Source: Kribbella soli
GTDB taxonomy: Bacteria; Actinomycetota; Actinomycetes; Propionibacteriales; Kribbellaceae
Direction: 5' to 3'
DNA: 64,000 nt
NCBI RefSeq assembly: GCF_004331345.1
Contig: NZ_SJJZ01000002.1
Span: 1,240,001 to 1,304,000 of the forward strand
Shown: positions 1 through 11,100 of the stretch, one piece after another
Position numbering within the stretch: the stretch's first letter is position 1
Layout: each line of letters starts with the position of its first letter
Program-made: the position numbers and the translations under genes
The notes under the pieces: generated by a model
The model's input: the letters and a program-made list of their open reading frames with translations, nothing else
Told to the model about the DNA's origin: nothing
The model's database searches: none

Positions 1-626
1 CACAGGTCGCGGTGCTCGTTGTCGCGCGTCGCGACCACCGATCGCGCCCGTCCACGGGCGTCGACGACCACGATCTCCACGCCGTACAGGTGATCGACGA
101 CCGAACCGTACTTGCGGGACAGCGGCCCGTACCCACCCCCACTGAAGTGACCGCCGACGCCGACGCCGAGGCACCCGCCGCCGGGCACCGTGAGGCCCCA
201 CCCGAAGAACAGTTCCTTGTAGACGGTTTCGAGGATCGCCCCCGCGCCGATCGAGAAGGCCCGGTACTGCGGGTCCCACGTCACCGCGTCGTACGTCGAC
301 ATGTCCAGCAGCACCTCGATGTCGCTGCTGTCCACGAAGTCCTCGAAGCAGTGTCCGCCGCCGCGCACCGCGATCCGCTTCCCGCTGCGGACCGCGTCCT
401 GCACGGCCGCGACGGCGTCCTCGGTCGACTGGATCACCCGCGCGTAGTCGGGTTTGCCGACGAAACGGCGGTTCTGGCCGCGCTGCACGAGATCCTGATA
501 GCGCACGTCACCCGGGCCGATCTTGGCGCTGGTGGTGACGACGGCGGCCGACGCCGTACCAGGTATGGCGAGTGCGGCACCCGCAACGGCTGTTCCGGCC
601 AGGAGACCACGACGACTGACTGGCAT
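1..626 (-). CDS. Secreted FAD-linked oxidoreductase (BBE-like), 3' end cut by window edge
   Basis: The gene reads in from the right and runs off the left edge, giving 208 residues. The start ATG at 626 sits about 7 nt after GGGAGGG; an in-frame ATG at 632 would touch that ribosome site, so 626 is preferred. The N-terminus SRRGLLAG followed by an Ala-rich stretch and ASA is a twin-arginine (Tat) signal. The body is an FAD-binding PCMH-type fold: RGGGHCFEDF holds the His and GGGCLGVGVGGHFSGGG the Cys that in berberine-bridge-type enzymes carry a bicovalent FAD. The family oxidises sugars or secondary metabolites outside the membrane; the substrate here cannot be told. The missing part would carry the rest of the FAD domain and the BBE segment. 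Confidence 0.85.
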   Translation of the reverse strand, partial: MPVSRRGLLAGTAVAGAALAIPGTASAAVVTTSAKIGPGDVRYQDLVQRGQNRRFVGKPDYARVIQSTEDAVAAVQDAVRSGKRIAVRGGGHCFEDFVDSSDIEVLLDMSTYDAVTWDPQYRAFSIGAGAILETVYKELFFGWGLTVPGGGCLGVGVGGHFSGGGYGPLSRKYGSVVDHLYGVEIVVVDARGRARSVVATRDNEHRDL

Positions 627-717
627 TGACATTCCCTCCCGAGAGTTCGAAATGCTTCGACCCTAGGAAGGTGGGCGATGTCCGCACATCAGCCATCTGG
701 TGGAGTGCAGGACTCCC

Positions 718-1425
718 CTATCCGGCGTACAACCGCTCCAACGGAGCACCGAGCAGTACGCCGGCCAACGCCCCGACGAGCATGAACGGCCCGAACGGGA
801 CCATCTGTTTGCGGGTCATGATCCGGGCCGCGATCAGCACGATGCCGACGATCGCGCCGAGGAAGAACCCGCCGTACAACCCGGACACGAACTCGCCCCA
901 GCCGAGCCAGCCGAGCGCGATCCCGAGCAGCCCGGACAACCGCACGTCACCGAACCCGACCCCGCGCGGGAACGCGAACCACAGCACGTAGAACACCGCG
1001 AACCCGATCGCTCCGGCGATCGCCGCCCGGCGCAACGAGCCCCACTCCCCCGTCGCCAGCGCCGCGGCCACCAGCCCGGCACCGACCACGAAGTACGTCG
1101 GCCAGATGATCACCGACGGCAGGAACCGCGTGCGCGCGTCGATGTACCCGAGCACCGAGCCGGCCACCACGAGCACCAGCCACGCGGGCAGCACGGCGTC
1201 CAGACCGAGCATCCAGCCGAGAATGCCTCCGGCCAGCGCGGCGAGCCCACCGCACCAGTACGTCGCTCGCCGTCCGGCCAGCGACGCGTACAAGACCTTG
1301 GTCTCGCCGTCCTCGAGCTCCGGCTCGGGGATGCGCCGCATCAGCCACGGACCGAGCGTGGACGCCGCGGCGCCGCAGGCGATCACGCCGATCCCCGCAG
1401 CGAGCAACGCGTTGTCAGCCGGCAC
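718..1425 (-). CDS. Prepilin peptidase, A24 family, peptidase domain only
   Basis: A 235-residue polytopic membrane protein. The two aspartates of type IV prepilin peptidases are visible: the one in LGYIDARTRFLP and the one in GVGFGDVRLSG (GxGD motif). The N-terminal methylase domain with its CxxC pairs is absent, as usual for short actinobacterial forms. A longer open frame exists upstream, but it would overlap the preceding gene; GTG at 1425 with AGGG 9 nt before it gives a start 19 bp after that gene's stop. It would cleave leader peptides of pilin-like or Flp/Tad substrates at the inner membrane, yet no pilin or pilus ATPase gene lies in the window. In many actinobacteria this gene sits next to aroE; here two genes separate them. 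Confidence 0.85.
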   Translation of the reverse strand: MPADNALLAAGIGVIACGAAASTLGPWLMRRIPEPELEDGETKVLYASLAGRRATYWCGGLAALAGGILGWMLGLDAVLPAWLVLVVAGSVLGYIDARTRFLPSVIIWPTYFVVGAGLVAAALATGEWGSLRRAAIAGAIGFAVFYVLWFAFPRGVGFGDVRLSGLLGIALGWLGWGEFVSGLYGGFFLGAIVGIVLIAARIMTRKQMVPFGPFMLVGALAGVLLGAPLERLYAG

Positions 1426-1444
1426 GATCCACGACCCTAGACGA

Positions 1445-2494
1445 CTACTTGCGGACGCCCGCGGCCGCCCGCCGGGCCAGCACCCGCGCGAGGACCAACG
1501 CCCCACCGACCAGCAGCAGCAAGAGACCGACGAGCACCGCGACCGTGCTCCAGAACCCTTCGTTCTTGGTGACGTACGTGACCCGCTGGTACTCGTCGTC
1601 GTTCGCCGCCTGGGTGAACGTGAAGTCGTCCGTGATCTTGCCCGGCTCGCGGTACGTCGCCGTGTAGGCGGTCAGGAAGTCAGTCGGCTTGGGGAGCATG
1701 TCGGTGTCGACCCGGCCGGCGAAGAGCAGCTCCGGGGTCACGTCGGCGTCCGGCACCTTCGTGGCGTCGACCCGGTGCTCCGCCGCGACGTACACCGTGA
1801 CGGTCTGGGTCGTGGTCGCGCCCTTGCTCAGCCGCATCGGGTAGACGATCCGGTCCGACGCGAACGTCAGCCGCAGCGGCGGTGTCGCGCCGGACAGGCT
1901 CTCGCCGTCCTTCCTCGGCGCCAGCTTCACCGCGACGATCTCCCACTTCTCGGTCAGGTACGGCGTGAGGTTCGCGGCCAGCGTCGACGGTACGACGTAC
2001 CCGTTCGTGCGCAGCCAGTCCGTGACCGCCGTACCGCTGGTCCCGCCGAGCCGGGTGACCGCGAACGGGCCGAGCGTCATCTGCTCCTTGACGCTCACCC
2101 CGGTTCCCGGCGCCGGGGCGCCGGCCGAGTCACCCCGACCGCGGCCCAGGCCGAGATCGCGGAACGGCCAGTACGTCTTCTTCACCACGCGCTTCGGCTT
2201 CGTCAGCTGGTCGAGCCGGTAGAACAGGTAGTTGTCGTCGGCGAGGTCGACCTTCGCGGCCGCCGGGACCGGCATGATCCAGGCCGCCTTCTTCGACGCG
2301 CCGTGGACCGACATCGAGAGCGTGATCTGCTCGGTGCCCCCGGCGTGCTGGACCAGCGCGTTCTCGCCGTACGCCCGGGCCTGCGACTGCGCGTCCGGCA
2401 GGTAGCCGCCGCACGCACACGCCCAAGCAGGGGTCACCCCGGCCACGACGAATCCGGCAGCCAGCACACCCGCGATCACACGCCAAAGCTTCAC
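1445..2494 (-). CDS. DUF2330 family membrane-anchored secreted protein
   Basis: A 349-residue protein with a signal peptide (VIAGVLAAGFVVAGVTPAWA) followed directly by CACGGYLPD, the cysteine-rich start typical of DUF2330. The large middle part is predicted to be outside the membrane. A single C-terminal transmembrane helix (about residues 316-338, VAVLVGLLLLLVGGALVL) and an Arg-rich tail anchor it. The biochemical function of the family is unknown. It is 14 bp downstream of the flavin oxidase lipoprotein gene and may share a transcript with it. The family call rests on the CACGG signature, length and topology. Confidence 0.8.
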   Translation of the reverse strand: MKLWRVIAGVLAAGFVVAGVTPAWACACGGYLPDAQSQARAYGENALVQHAGGTEQITLSMSVHGASKKAAWIMPVPAAAKVDLADDNYLFYRLDQLTKPKRVVKKTYWPFRDLGLGRGRGDSAGAPAPGTGVSVKEQMTLGPFAVTRLGGTSGTAVTDWLRTNGYVVPSTLAANLTPYLTEKWEIVAVKLAPRKDGESLSGATPPLRLTFASDRIVYPMRLSKGATTTQTVTVYVAAEHRVDATKVPDADVTPELLFAGRVDTDMLPKPTDFLTAYTATYREPGKITDDFTFTQAANDDEYQRVTYVTKNEGFWSTVAVLVGLLLLLVGGALVLARVLARRAAAGVRK

Positions 2495-2508
2495 GGGCCG
2501 AACACTAG

Positions 2509-4047
2509 CTAGCTAAGGGTGTACGGGGTGTGGAAGAAGTTCGCCGGGTCGTACTTCTTCTTCGCGGCCTGCAGCTTGGCCGCGCTCGCGCCGTAGTACG
2601 AGCTGACCGCCCGCCCGGACTCGACGTAGTTCACGTAGCCGCCGGCCGAGGAGGACCGGACCGCGCGGTGACCGTTCGAGATGAAGGTCTGCGCGCTCGT
2701 GCCCTGCGCCGACGAGTACCACTGGATGACGGCCAGCGCGCTACGCCACGGCCAAGACGAGCCACCGGCGGGTTCCTTCGCGGCCTGTCCGCCGAGCGGG
2801 TCGAGGATCGCCGACGCCGGTGTCCCGGCGCGCGCGGCCGCCTTCACCGCACCGAGCAGGCCGGTGATCGTCGCCGCGTCCATTGGCCCCTTGAGTACGT
2901 CGGAACCGGCGAGGAACCCCTGGCGCGGGCTCGTCGTACCGCCACCGAGGTACTGGACCGCCTCCAGATGCGACTTCACCGAGAGCGTCCGTGCCGACGC
3001 CTTCGCACCGACGAACGACTCCAGTTGCGCGGCCGCCGCGGTCCCGTCACCGGTGGTGGAGACGCCGAGCACCCGGATCGACAGCGTTCCGTTGCTCTTG
3101 GCATCGATGTGCAGGTTGCCCCAGACCGTGGTCGGTGCGCTCTGGGCGAACTTCTGCCAGCCGTTGACGACAGCCGCCGCCTGCGACTCCGGCCAGGTCA
3201 GCCGGAAGAAGCCGAGCTTGGTCGCCGGGATCGTCGCGAACTGGAACGACGTGACCACGCCGAGGTTGCCGCCGCCGCTCCCCCGCAGCGCGGCAAAGAG
3301 ATCGGACTCAGAGGTCGCGCTGACGTTGTGCGCCTTGCCGTCGGCGGTGACAACGCCCATCGACACGACGCGGTCGCAGGTGAGGCCGTAGGTCCTCGTG
3401 TGGATCCCCATCCCGCCGCCGAGCGTGAGGCCGGCGACGCCGACGGTCGGACAGGTGCCGGTCGGCAGCGAGCGGCCGTAGCGATCGAGGAACGCGTGTA
3501 CGTCGTACAGACGGGCCCCGGCGCCGACGGTGAGTACGCCGTTCGCGTAGCTCATGCCCTTCAGCGCGCCGACGTCGAGCTGCAGGCCGTTGGCGATCGT
3601 CGACGCACCGACGTACGAGTGGCCGCCGCTCTTCGGGACGAGGACGAGTTTGTTGGTACGGGCGAAGTTGACCGCCTTCTGCACGTCGGCGGGGTTCGCG
3701 GCCTTCACCACGGCCGTCGGGCGGACGCTGTCCCAGCGGGGGTTGAAGAGCTGGTGCGCGGCGGCGTACCCGGAGGTGGAGGGCAGGTAGACGCGGCCCT
3801 TCAGGGAACTGGCGAAGGTGTTCCAGTTCGGCGCGGTCGACGTCAGCGTGGGTGCCGACGTGCTCGGGGTGCTGCTCGGCGTCGTGGGGACGGTCGTGCT
3901 GGGAGGTGGTGTCGTCGAACTCGGTGCAGTCGCACTAGGAGTCGGCGACGGGCTCGGTGTACTGCTTGAGTCCTTCGAGTCACCGCAGCCGGCCAAGGTG
4001 ACAGCGACGCCGGCTATCAGGACGGTACGACGGTCAAGCAGGCTCAC
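2509..4047 (-). CDS. FAD-binding BBE-type oxidoreductase, lipoprotein
   Basis: A 512-residue export protein. GTG at 4047 is chosen over an upstream in-frame codon because it is followed by DRRTVLIAGVAVTLAGC, a twin-arginine-like signal ending in a lipobox with Cys21. A Ser/Thr/Pro-rich linker of about 55 residues then leads to the enzyme. The FAD domain carries GGHSYVGAS (His) and GTCPTVGVAG (Cys), the pair used for bicovalent FAD in BBE-like oxidases, and GGGNLGVVTSF. The C-terminus YDPANFFHTPYTL is the BBE domain signature. It should act as a sugar or alcohol oxidase tethered outside the membrane; the substrate is unknown. Its start overlaps the 3' end of aroE by 14 nt, so it is probably co-transcribed with that operon. 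Confidence 0.88.
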   Translation of the reverse strand: MSLLDRRTVLIAGVAVTLAGCGDSKDSSSTPSPSPTPSATAPSSTTPPPSTTVPTTPSSTPSTSAPTLTSTAPNWNTFASSLKGRVYLPSTSGYAAAHQLFNPRWDSVRPTAVVKAANPADVQKAVNFARTNKLVLVPKSGGHSYVGASTIANGLQLDVGALKGMSYANGVLTVGAGARLYDVHAFLDRYGRSLPTGTCPTVGVAGLTLGGGMGIHTRTYGLTCDRVVSMGVVTADGKAHNVSATSESDLFAALRGSGGGNLGVVTSFQFATIPATKLGFFRLTWPESQAAAVVNGWQKFAQSAPTTVWGNLHIDAKSNGTLSIRVLGVSTTGDGTAAAAQLESFVGAKASARTLSVKSHLEAVQYLGGGTTSPRQGFLAGSDVLKGPMDAATITGLLGAVKAAARAGTPASAILDPLGGQAAKEPAGGSSWPWRSALAVIQWYSSAQGTSAQTFISNGHRAVRSSSAGGYVNYVESGRAVSSYYGASAAKLQAAKKKYDPANFFHTPYTLS

Positions 4048-4858
4048 GATCCCCCAGCTCCTCACGCGCAGCAGCCCTCATGGCCGCCAGAGGAGCCGGC
4101 GACCTACCCGTCATCATCTCCACCTGGAGGGTCGCCTGATGCACGAGTAGGTCAAGTCCGTTCAACAGCTCTGTACCGATCCGGTGCGCGGCGATCGCGA
4201 GCCGGGTCGGCCAGGGGTGGTAGGCCACGTCGAAGACCACCGGCGCGACGGCGGCGAAGTGCTCGGCCCACGGGTCGACCGCGCCGCCGGGCAGCGTCGA
4301 GATGCACAGGTCGAAACCGCCGATCTGCTCGACCTGCGAGAAGTCCGCGACCGATGTCCGGAATCCCAGCTCCGCGGCCAGATCGAGCAACCGCTCGGCC
4401 TTCGACAGGTCCCGCACGACGACGGTGATCTCGCTGACCCGCAGCCCGCGCAGCGCGGCGAGCGTCGACGCGGCGGTCGCGCCACCGCCGATCACGACGG
4501 CGGAGTCGGCGACGGTGATGCCCCGCTCGGCGAACGCGTTCACCAGCCCGGGTACGTCGGTGTTGTGCGCCGACCGGGATCCGTCCGGCTCGAACAGCAT
4601 CGTGTTCGCCGCGCCGATCAGCTCCGCGACCGGGTCGACCGTGTCGACCAGATCGAGCGCGACCCGCTTCAGCGGCATGGTCAGCGACAGCCCGCGGACG
4701 TCGTCACCGAGCGACGCGACGAACCCGCGGAGCTCGTCCTCCTCGACCTCGAAAGCGTCGTACCTCCAGTCCAGCCCGAGCGCGGCGTACGCGGCCCGGT
4801 GCATGGCCGGCGACAACGAGTGCGCAATCGGCGAACCGAGAACGGCACAACGGGTCAA
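4034..4858 (-). CDS. aroE: Shikimate dehydrogenase
   Basis: Converts 3-dehydroshikimate to shikimate with NADPH in aromatic amino acid synthesis. The 274-residue product has the substrate-site segment SPIAHSLSPAMH, the loop LSLTMPLK with the catalytic Lys, GAANTM, and the NADP-binding glycine-rich stretch VVIGGGATAAS. TTG at 4858 is the only good start: it gives the usual family N-terminus, lies 1 nt after the mltG stop and has AGG 7 nt upstream. The long upstream frame is mltG in another phase. The position directly after mltG is standard in actinobacteria. Confidence 0.93.
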   Translation of the reverse strand: MTRCAVLGSPIAHSLSPAMHRAAYAALGLDWRYDAFEVEEDELRGFVASLGDDVRGLSLTMPLKRVALDLVDTVDPVAELIGAANTMLFEPDGSRSAHNTDVPGLVNAFAERGITVADSAVVIGGGATAASTLAALRGLRVSEITVVVRDLSKAERLLDLAAELGFRTSVADFSQVEQIGGFDLCISTLPGGAVDPWAEHFAAVAPVVFDVAYHPWPTRLAIAAHRIGTELLNGLDLLVHQATLQVEMMTGRSPAPLAAMRAAAREELGDREPA

Positions 4859-4859
4859 A

Positions 4860-6068
4860 TCAGCACCTGCCCTTGTGGGCCTGGCACCAGGTCTGCAGCT
4901 TCTCCACGTTCGCCTGGTGCTCCTCGGCCGAGCTCGCGAACGCGGTCTCGCCGGTGTCCAGGTTGACCAGCGTGAAGTACAGCCAGGAGCCCTGCGCCGG
5001 GTTGATCGCCGCCCGTAGCTCGTCGCGGGTCGGCGAGTTGATCGGGGTCGGCGGCAGGCCCTTGTACTTGTAGGTGTTGTACCGCGACGGGTTCTCGCGC
5101 TGCTCGGGCGTGGTGAAGACACCGCCGTCCTTGCCGACCACATAGTGGATCGTCGAGTCCATCTGCAGCCGCATCCCGGCCGCGAGCCGGTTGTAGATCA
5201 CCCGCGCGACCTTGGCGTAGTCCTCCGACCGGTTCGTCTCCGCGCCGATGATGCTGGCCACGATGACCGCCTGATACGGGTCGAGCTTCTTCCGGGCCGC
5301 GGTGTTCGTCAGGTCCAGCGACGCGGCGGTCTTCGCGTACTGGGCGGTCATCAGCTTGAGCATCGTGTACGCGTTCGCGTTCTTCGGCACGTCGTACGTC
5401 CCCGGGAACAGGAAGCCCTCGGCGTTGTTGTGCGCGTACGGCGGGAGACCGAGCGAAGCCGGCTTGCCGAGTGCCGTGGCGGCGGCGCCGGCCGGCAGCT
5501 TCATCTTCGAACTCTGCAGGATCACCGCGACCTCGGCCTTGGTCTTGCCGGCCGGGACGCTGACCCGGGCCACCCGGACCGACTCGGCGGTGTTCAGCAT
5601 CAGGTCGAGAGCGGCCTTGGCCGACATGTGCTTGCGCAGCGTGTAGGTGGCCGCCTGGATCTGCAGCGACCGCGGATCGTCGCGGGCCACCCGCTCGAAC
5701 GCGCGGGCGCTCTTCACGACTTCCTTCTTCTCCAGCGTGTCCGCGATCGACGCGGTCGCCTGGCCCTTGGTGATCTCGACGACCACCGTGCCGGTGCCCG
5801 CGCCCTCGTAGTCAGGAGCGGAGAAGAGTCCCTCGAGCGCGTCCTTGCCCTTGCCGAAGCCGACCACCGCGCCGGCCACCAGGGCGCCGACGACGAGCAG
5901 CGAGATCAGGCCGGCGAAGCAGCCGAAGGCGCGCCGGCCGCGCGCGCGGCGGCGGTTCGCCCGGCGCTCGACCCGGGTCTCCGGGCGCAGCCCGAGGCCG
6001 GTGCCCAGGTCGTCGTCGCGCTGGTCCTCGCCCTCGTTGAGCTGTTCATCCACCGATGGTCCGTTCAC
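4860..6068 (-). CDS. mltG: Endolytic transglycosylase MltG
   Basis: A membrane-bound lytic transglycosylase that cuts nascent glycan strands and sets their length. The 402 residues begin with an acidic then Arg-rich cytoplasmic tail, one transmembrane helix (about residues 50-70, GLISLLVVGALVAGAVVG), a LysM-like region and the YceG/MltG catalytic domain. ASIIGAETNR carries the conserved Glu, and RLAAGMRLQMDSTIHY and YNTYKYKGLPPTPI are family blocks. GTG at 6068 follows GGGAGG by 5 nt and overlaps the ruvX stop as GTGA, so the two are translationally coupled. Confidence 0.93.
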   Translation of the reverse strand: MNGPSVDEQLNEGEDQRDDDLGTGLGLRPETRVERRANRRRARGRRAFGCFAGLISLLVVGALVAGAVVGFGKGKDALEGLFSAPDYEGAGTGTVVVEITKGQATASIADTLEKKEVVKSARAFERVARDDPRSLQIQAATYTLRKHMSAKAALDLMLNTAESVRVARVSVPAGKTKAEVAVILQSSKMKLPAGAAATALGKPASLGLPPYAHNNAEGFLFPGTYDVPKNANAYTMLKLMTAQYAKTAASLDLTNTAARKKLDPYQAVIVASIIGAETNRSEDYAKVARVIYNRLAAGMRLQMDSTIHYVVGKDGGVFTTPEQRENPSRYNTYKYKGLPPTPINSPTRDELRAAINPAQGSWLYFTLVNLDTGETAFASSAEEHQANVEKLQTWCQAHKGRC

Positions 6069-6523
6069 AGGGGCCTCCCGGGTGGGTTGCCGGTCTCGCG
6101 CTCGAGGTCGAGCGCATGTTGCAGAATCACGACGGCCGCGGCCTGGTCGACCACTGCCCGCCGTTTGGAGCCTTTCTTTCCCCGTTCCCGCAGCATCCGT
6201 TCGGCGGTGACCGTGGTGAACCGCTCGTCCACCAGCCGCACCGTCGTCCCCGAGTTCACTACCAGTACCTTGTCCCGCACCTGCGCCGCCGTCTCCCGGA
6301 TCTTCACCGCGGCCGGCCCTTCGCCCCCGGACAGGGAGCGCGGCAGCCCGACCACGATCTCGAACGCCTCCAGTTCGGCAGCGAGTGCCGCGATCCTATC
6401 CAGATCGCCGGGCCCACGCCGGACGGTTTCCACAGGCGTAGCCAGGATTCCGTGCGGATCGCTGCTCGCGACACCGATCCGGGCATCGCCGATATCGAGC
6501 GCGATCCGCACGCCCGTCCTCAT
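6065..6523 (-). CDS. ruvX: Holliday junction resolvase-like protein RuvX (YqgF)
   Basis: A 152-residue RNase H-fold protein. ALDIGDARIGVA holds the first catalytic Asp, VVGLPRSLSG and LVDERFTTV are the middle motifs, and VVDQAAAVVILQ gives the last Asp. In other bacteria the family acts in 16S rRNA 5'-end processing and possibly anti-termination. ATG at 6523 gives the normal family length; the upstream in-frame extension is Arg-rich shadow of alaS. It lies 11 bp after alaS and before mltG, the usual actinobacterial order. Confidence 0.92.
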   Translation of the reverse strand: MRTGVRIALDIGDARIGVASSDPHGILATPVETVRRGPGDLDRIAALAAELEAFEIVVGLPRSLSGGEGPAAVKIRETAAQVRDKVLVVNSGTTVRLVDERFTTVTAERMLRERGKKGSKRRAVVDQAAAVVILQHALDLERETGNPPGRPL

Positions 6524-6534
6524 CGCCGGCTCAT

Positions 6535-9204
<2,670 letters not shown>

Positions 9205-9209
9205 GGGTG

Positions 9210-9461
9210 TTACCGGTAGTCCTCACGCTGTGTCGAATCAGTCTGGGATGCGTTCTCGATGCCCAGCGCGTCGCGCAGCTCGGTCTCCCGCTCGGCCATG
9301 CCCTCGCGGACCTGGTCGCCGAAGTGCCGGACCGCGGCGGCAAGCTTGGCCGCGGACTCCTGGACACTCTCCGGAGCGAGGATCTGGGCCCGCTTCTTCA
9401 GCCGGGTCACGGCGTACACGCCGACGGCGATCCCGACGATCAGCCAGAAGATCCGCTTCAC
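9210..9461 (-). CDS. Small single-pass membrane protein (DUF6167-like)
   Basis: An 83-residue protein with an N-terminal transmembrane helix (RIFWLIVGIAVGVYAVTRL) followed by a basic cluster KKR and a charged helical tail. Function unknown. A gene of this size and layout commonly sits between the DUF948 gene and alaS in actinobacteria, which suggests the DUF6167 label. Its start overlaps the DUF948 stop by 4 nt and its stop is 5 bp from alaS, so the three are one operon. Confidence 0.75.
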   Translation of the reverse strand: MKRIFWLIVGIAVGVYAVTRLKKRAQILAPESVQESAAKLAAAVRHFGDQVREGMAERETELRDALGIENASQTDSTQREDYR

Positions 9462-9868
9462 CGCTTCCGCGCCTTCCGCTCGGCCTTCATCTCTTCCTTG
9501 ACGCGCCGCGACACGTCCTTGCGCTGCTGCTCACCGAGCGCCCGGCGGACGCCGTAGGTGAACGCAGCCGCCTTCACCAGCGGGCCGCCGGCGGTAGCCG
9601 AGAACAGCGACATCAGCGCGGCCGCGTTCGTGGTCACGGTGGTCGCGTTGTCGGTGATCGTGTCCACCTTCGCCAGCTGGGCGTTCGTGGTCGCCACCGT
9701 GGTGGTCACCTCGCCGAGCAGCGGGACACTGGAGTCGGAGACGCCCTTCACCATGATCCGGGTCTCGTCGAACACCTTGCCGAGCTTCAGGATCGGATAG
9801 GCCAGCAGGCCCACCAGGATGAGCAGCGCGCAGGCGGCTATCAGCCCCGCTACTTCACCGACGCTCAT
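9458..9868 (-). CDS. DUF948 domain membrane protein
   Basis: A 136-residue protein with an N-terminal membrane helix (VAGLIAACALLILVGLLAYPILKL), then a Thr/Val-rich helical segment with repeated VTTTVATTNAQ-like heptads typical of DUF948, and a very basic C-terminus. These proteins resemble partitioning-type helical rods and are general-stress or envelope associated in other phyla; no biochemical role is established. AAGGTGG lies upstream of the ATG at 9868. First gene of the alaS operon as seen here. Confidence 0.82.
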   Translation of the reverse strand: MSVGEVAGLIAACALLILVGLLAYPILKLGKVFDETRIMVKGVSDSSVPLLGEVTTTVATTNAQLAKVDTITDNATTVTTNAAALMSLFSATAGGPLVKAAAFTYGVRRALGEQQRKDVSRRVKEEMKAERKARKR

Positions 9869-10023
9869 GGAAACGATCCACCTTCCGTAGCGACCTCATG
9901 CGACCTGCCGCGAACTCTGTGCGACCTTGTGGACCGCCCGACCTTATCGCGCGCCCCTGTAGCACTCCGCTCCAGGACACCATCCCTCACATCACAGTCC
10001 CTCACCAAACCGCGTTGTGAGGG

Positions 10024-10731
10024 TCAGGAGTTGCCGCGCTCGCAGGCGATTCCGTCGCCGTTGCTGTCCAACTCCGGGGTGTAGCCGGGGTCGCCTCGGT
10101 ACAGCGGAGCCTTGCCGGCGGCCCTGACCTCGGCGCAGTCCCGGTAGACGACCGCGGGCGTGCTGCTGGGCGTGGCCGACGGTACGGCGGTGCTCGCGGT
10201 CGGTGTCGGCGTCGGCGTACTGGGTGACGGGGTGGTCGGGGCCGGCGTGGTGGTCGTCGGCGTCGTCGGCGTCGTCGGCGTGATGGGTGACGGGGTGCTT
10301 GATGACGGTGCGGTGGGTGCTGTGGTCGTGGGTGACGTGGTGCTTGCTGTTGGGGTGCCGGGTGGGGTTCCCGTCGTGGGGTCCGGGGTGGTCGGGTCGT
10401 TCGTGGTCGGGTCGTTCGTGCTCGGGCCGGTCAACGGCGTGTTGGACGTGGACCCTGCGCTCGTCTGCGGTGCGAGGGGGTTCAGCGGCTTTCCGACCGG
10501 GAACGTCGGCCGCGTGCTCGATCGCGTCGTACCTTCCGACCGATCGATCGTCGGACTGTACGAGCTGCCGGCCTGCGGTGCCTGGCCGGACTCCGAGTGC
10601 TGGGACCTGAACGGGAACAGGAACACCGCTCCGGCCAGCACAGCGACTGCTGCCGCGGCCACACCGAGCTTGAGCACCGGCGGACGCTTACGAAGATGCC
10701 GTGGACCGTTCTGGGGATGGGGCTGCCTCAA
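10024..10731 (-). CDS. Membrane-anchored excalibur calcium-binding protein
   Basis: About 235 residues. A basic N-terminus is followed by a membrane helix (LKLGVAAAAVAVLAGAVFLF), then more than 110 residues of Thr/Pro/Ser low-complexity linker, and a C-terminal excalibur domain (YRDCAEVRAAGKAPLYRGDP) ending in DSNGDGIACE, the DxDxDGxxCE calcium loop. The two cysteines of the domain are present. It is probably displayed on the cell surface. TTG at 10731 is preferred since GGAAGG lies 9 nt upstream; TTG at 10737 is the alternative. Confidence 0.8.
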   Translation of the reverse strand: MRQPHPQNGPRHLRKRPPVLKLGVAAAAVAVLAGAVFLFPFRSQHSESGQAPQAGSSYSPTIDRSEGTTRSSTRPTFPVGKPLNPLAPQTSAGSTSNTPLTGPSTNDPTTNDPTTPDPTTGTPPGTPTASTTSPTTTAPTAPSSSTPSPITPTTPTTPTTTTPAPTTPSPSTPTPTPTASTAVPSATPSSTPAVVYRDCAEVRAAGKAPLYRGDPGYTPELDSNGDGIACERGNS

Positions 10732-10784
10732 AACCAAATACCTTCCGCCCCCAGGCCGAGATGCAGCCTACCGACTCGAACGCT

Positions 10785-11093
10785 TCAATCGAAGCTCACG
10801 GTGAGTGCCTGCACGGCTCCGTCCGGCGCCCAGCGCAGCTCCATCGAGCCGGTTCCACCACCTGACCAGCGAAAACGCGCCCGCTCGTCGCCGTCCTCGA
10901 GCAGCGTCATCGTCTCAGCCGGCGGATTCTCCCGGTACGCCGCAGCAACCGCCGTCCGCCCTTCGAACGGACCGACCGGGACGCCGACGAACCGCATCGT
11001 CGCGTCGGTGGCGAACCGATCGGCGAACGTGTGCCAGTCGCCCGTGGTCACCGCCAGGTTGAAGGCGTCGACGTGGTCCGCCGTACGACTCAT
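10785..11093 (-). CDS. SnoaL/NTF2-like protein
   Basis: A 102-residue single-domain protein with the alpha+beta layout of NTF2-like/SnoaL proteins: an N-terminal helix (HVDAFNLAVTTGDWHTFADR), the FATDATMRFVGVP strand, then a helix with FEGRTAVAAAYR and a terminal beta sheet. Members are small cyclases, isomerases or ligand-binding proteins; no catalytic assignment is possible. It begins 7 bp after the rarA stop and is probably read from the same transcript. Confidence 0.7.
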   Translation of the reverse strand: MSRTADHVDAFNLAVTTGDWHTFADRFATDATMRFVGVPVGPFEGRTAVAAAYRENPPAETMTLLEDGDERARFRWSGGGTGSMELRWAPDGAVQALTVSFD

Positions 11094-11100
11094 CCGCGGC

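Noticed and set aside
9205..9209. T-box or other leader element before alaS
   Set aside because: Only 5 bp separate alaS from the upstream gene, so there is no leader.
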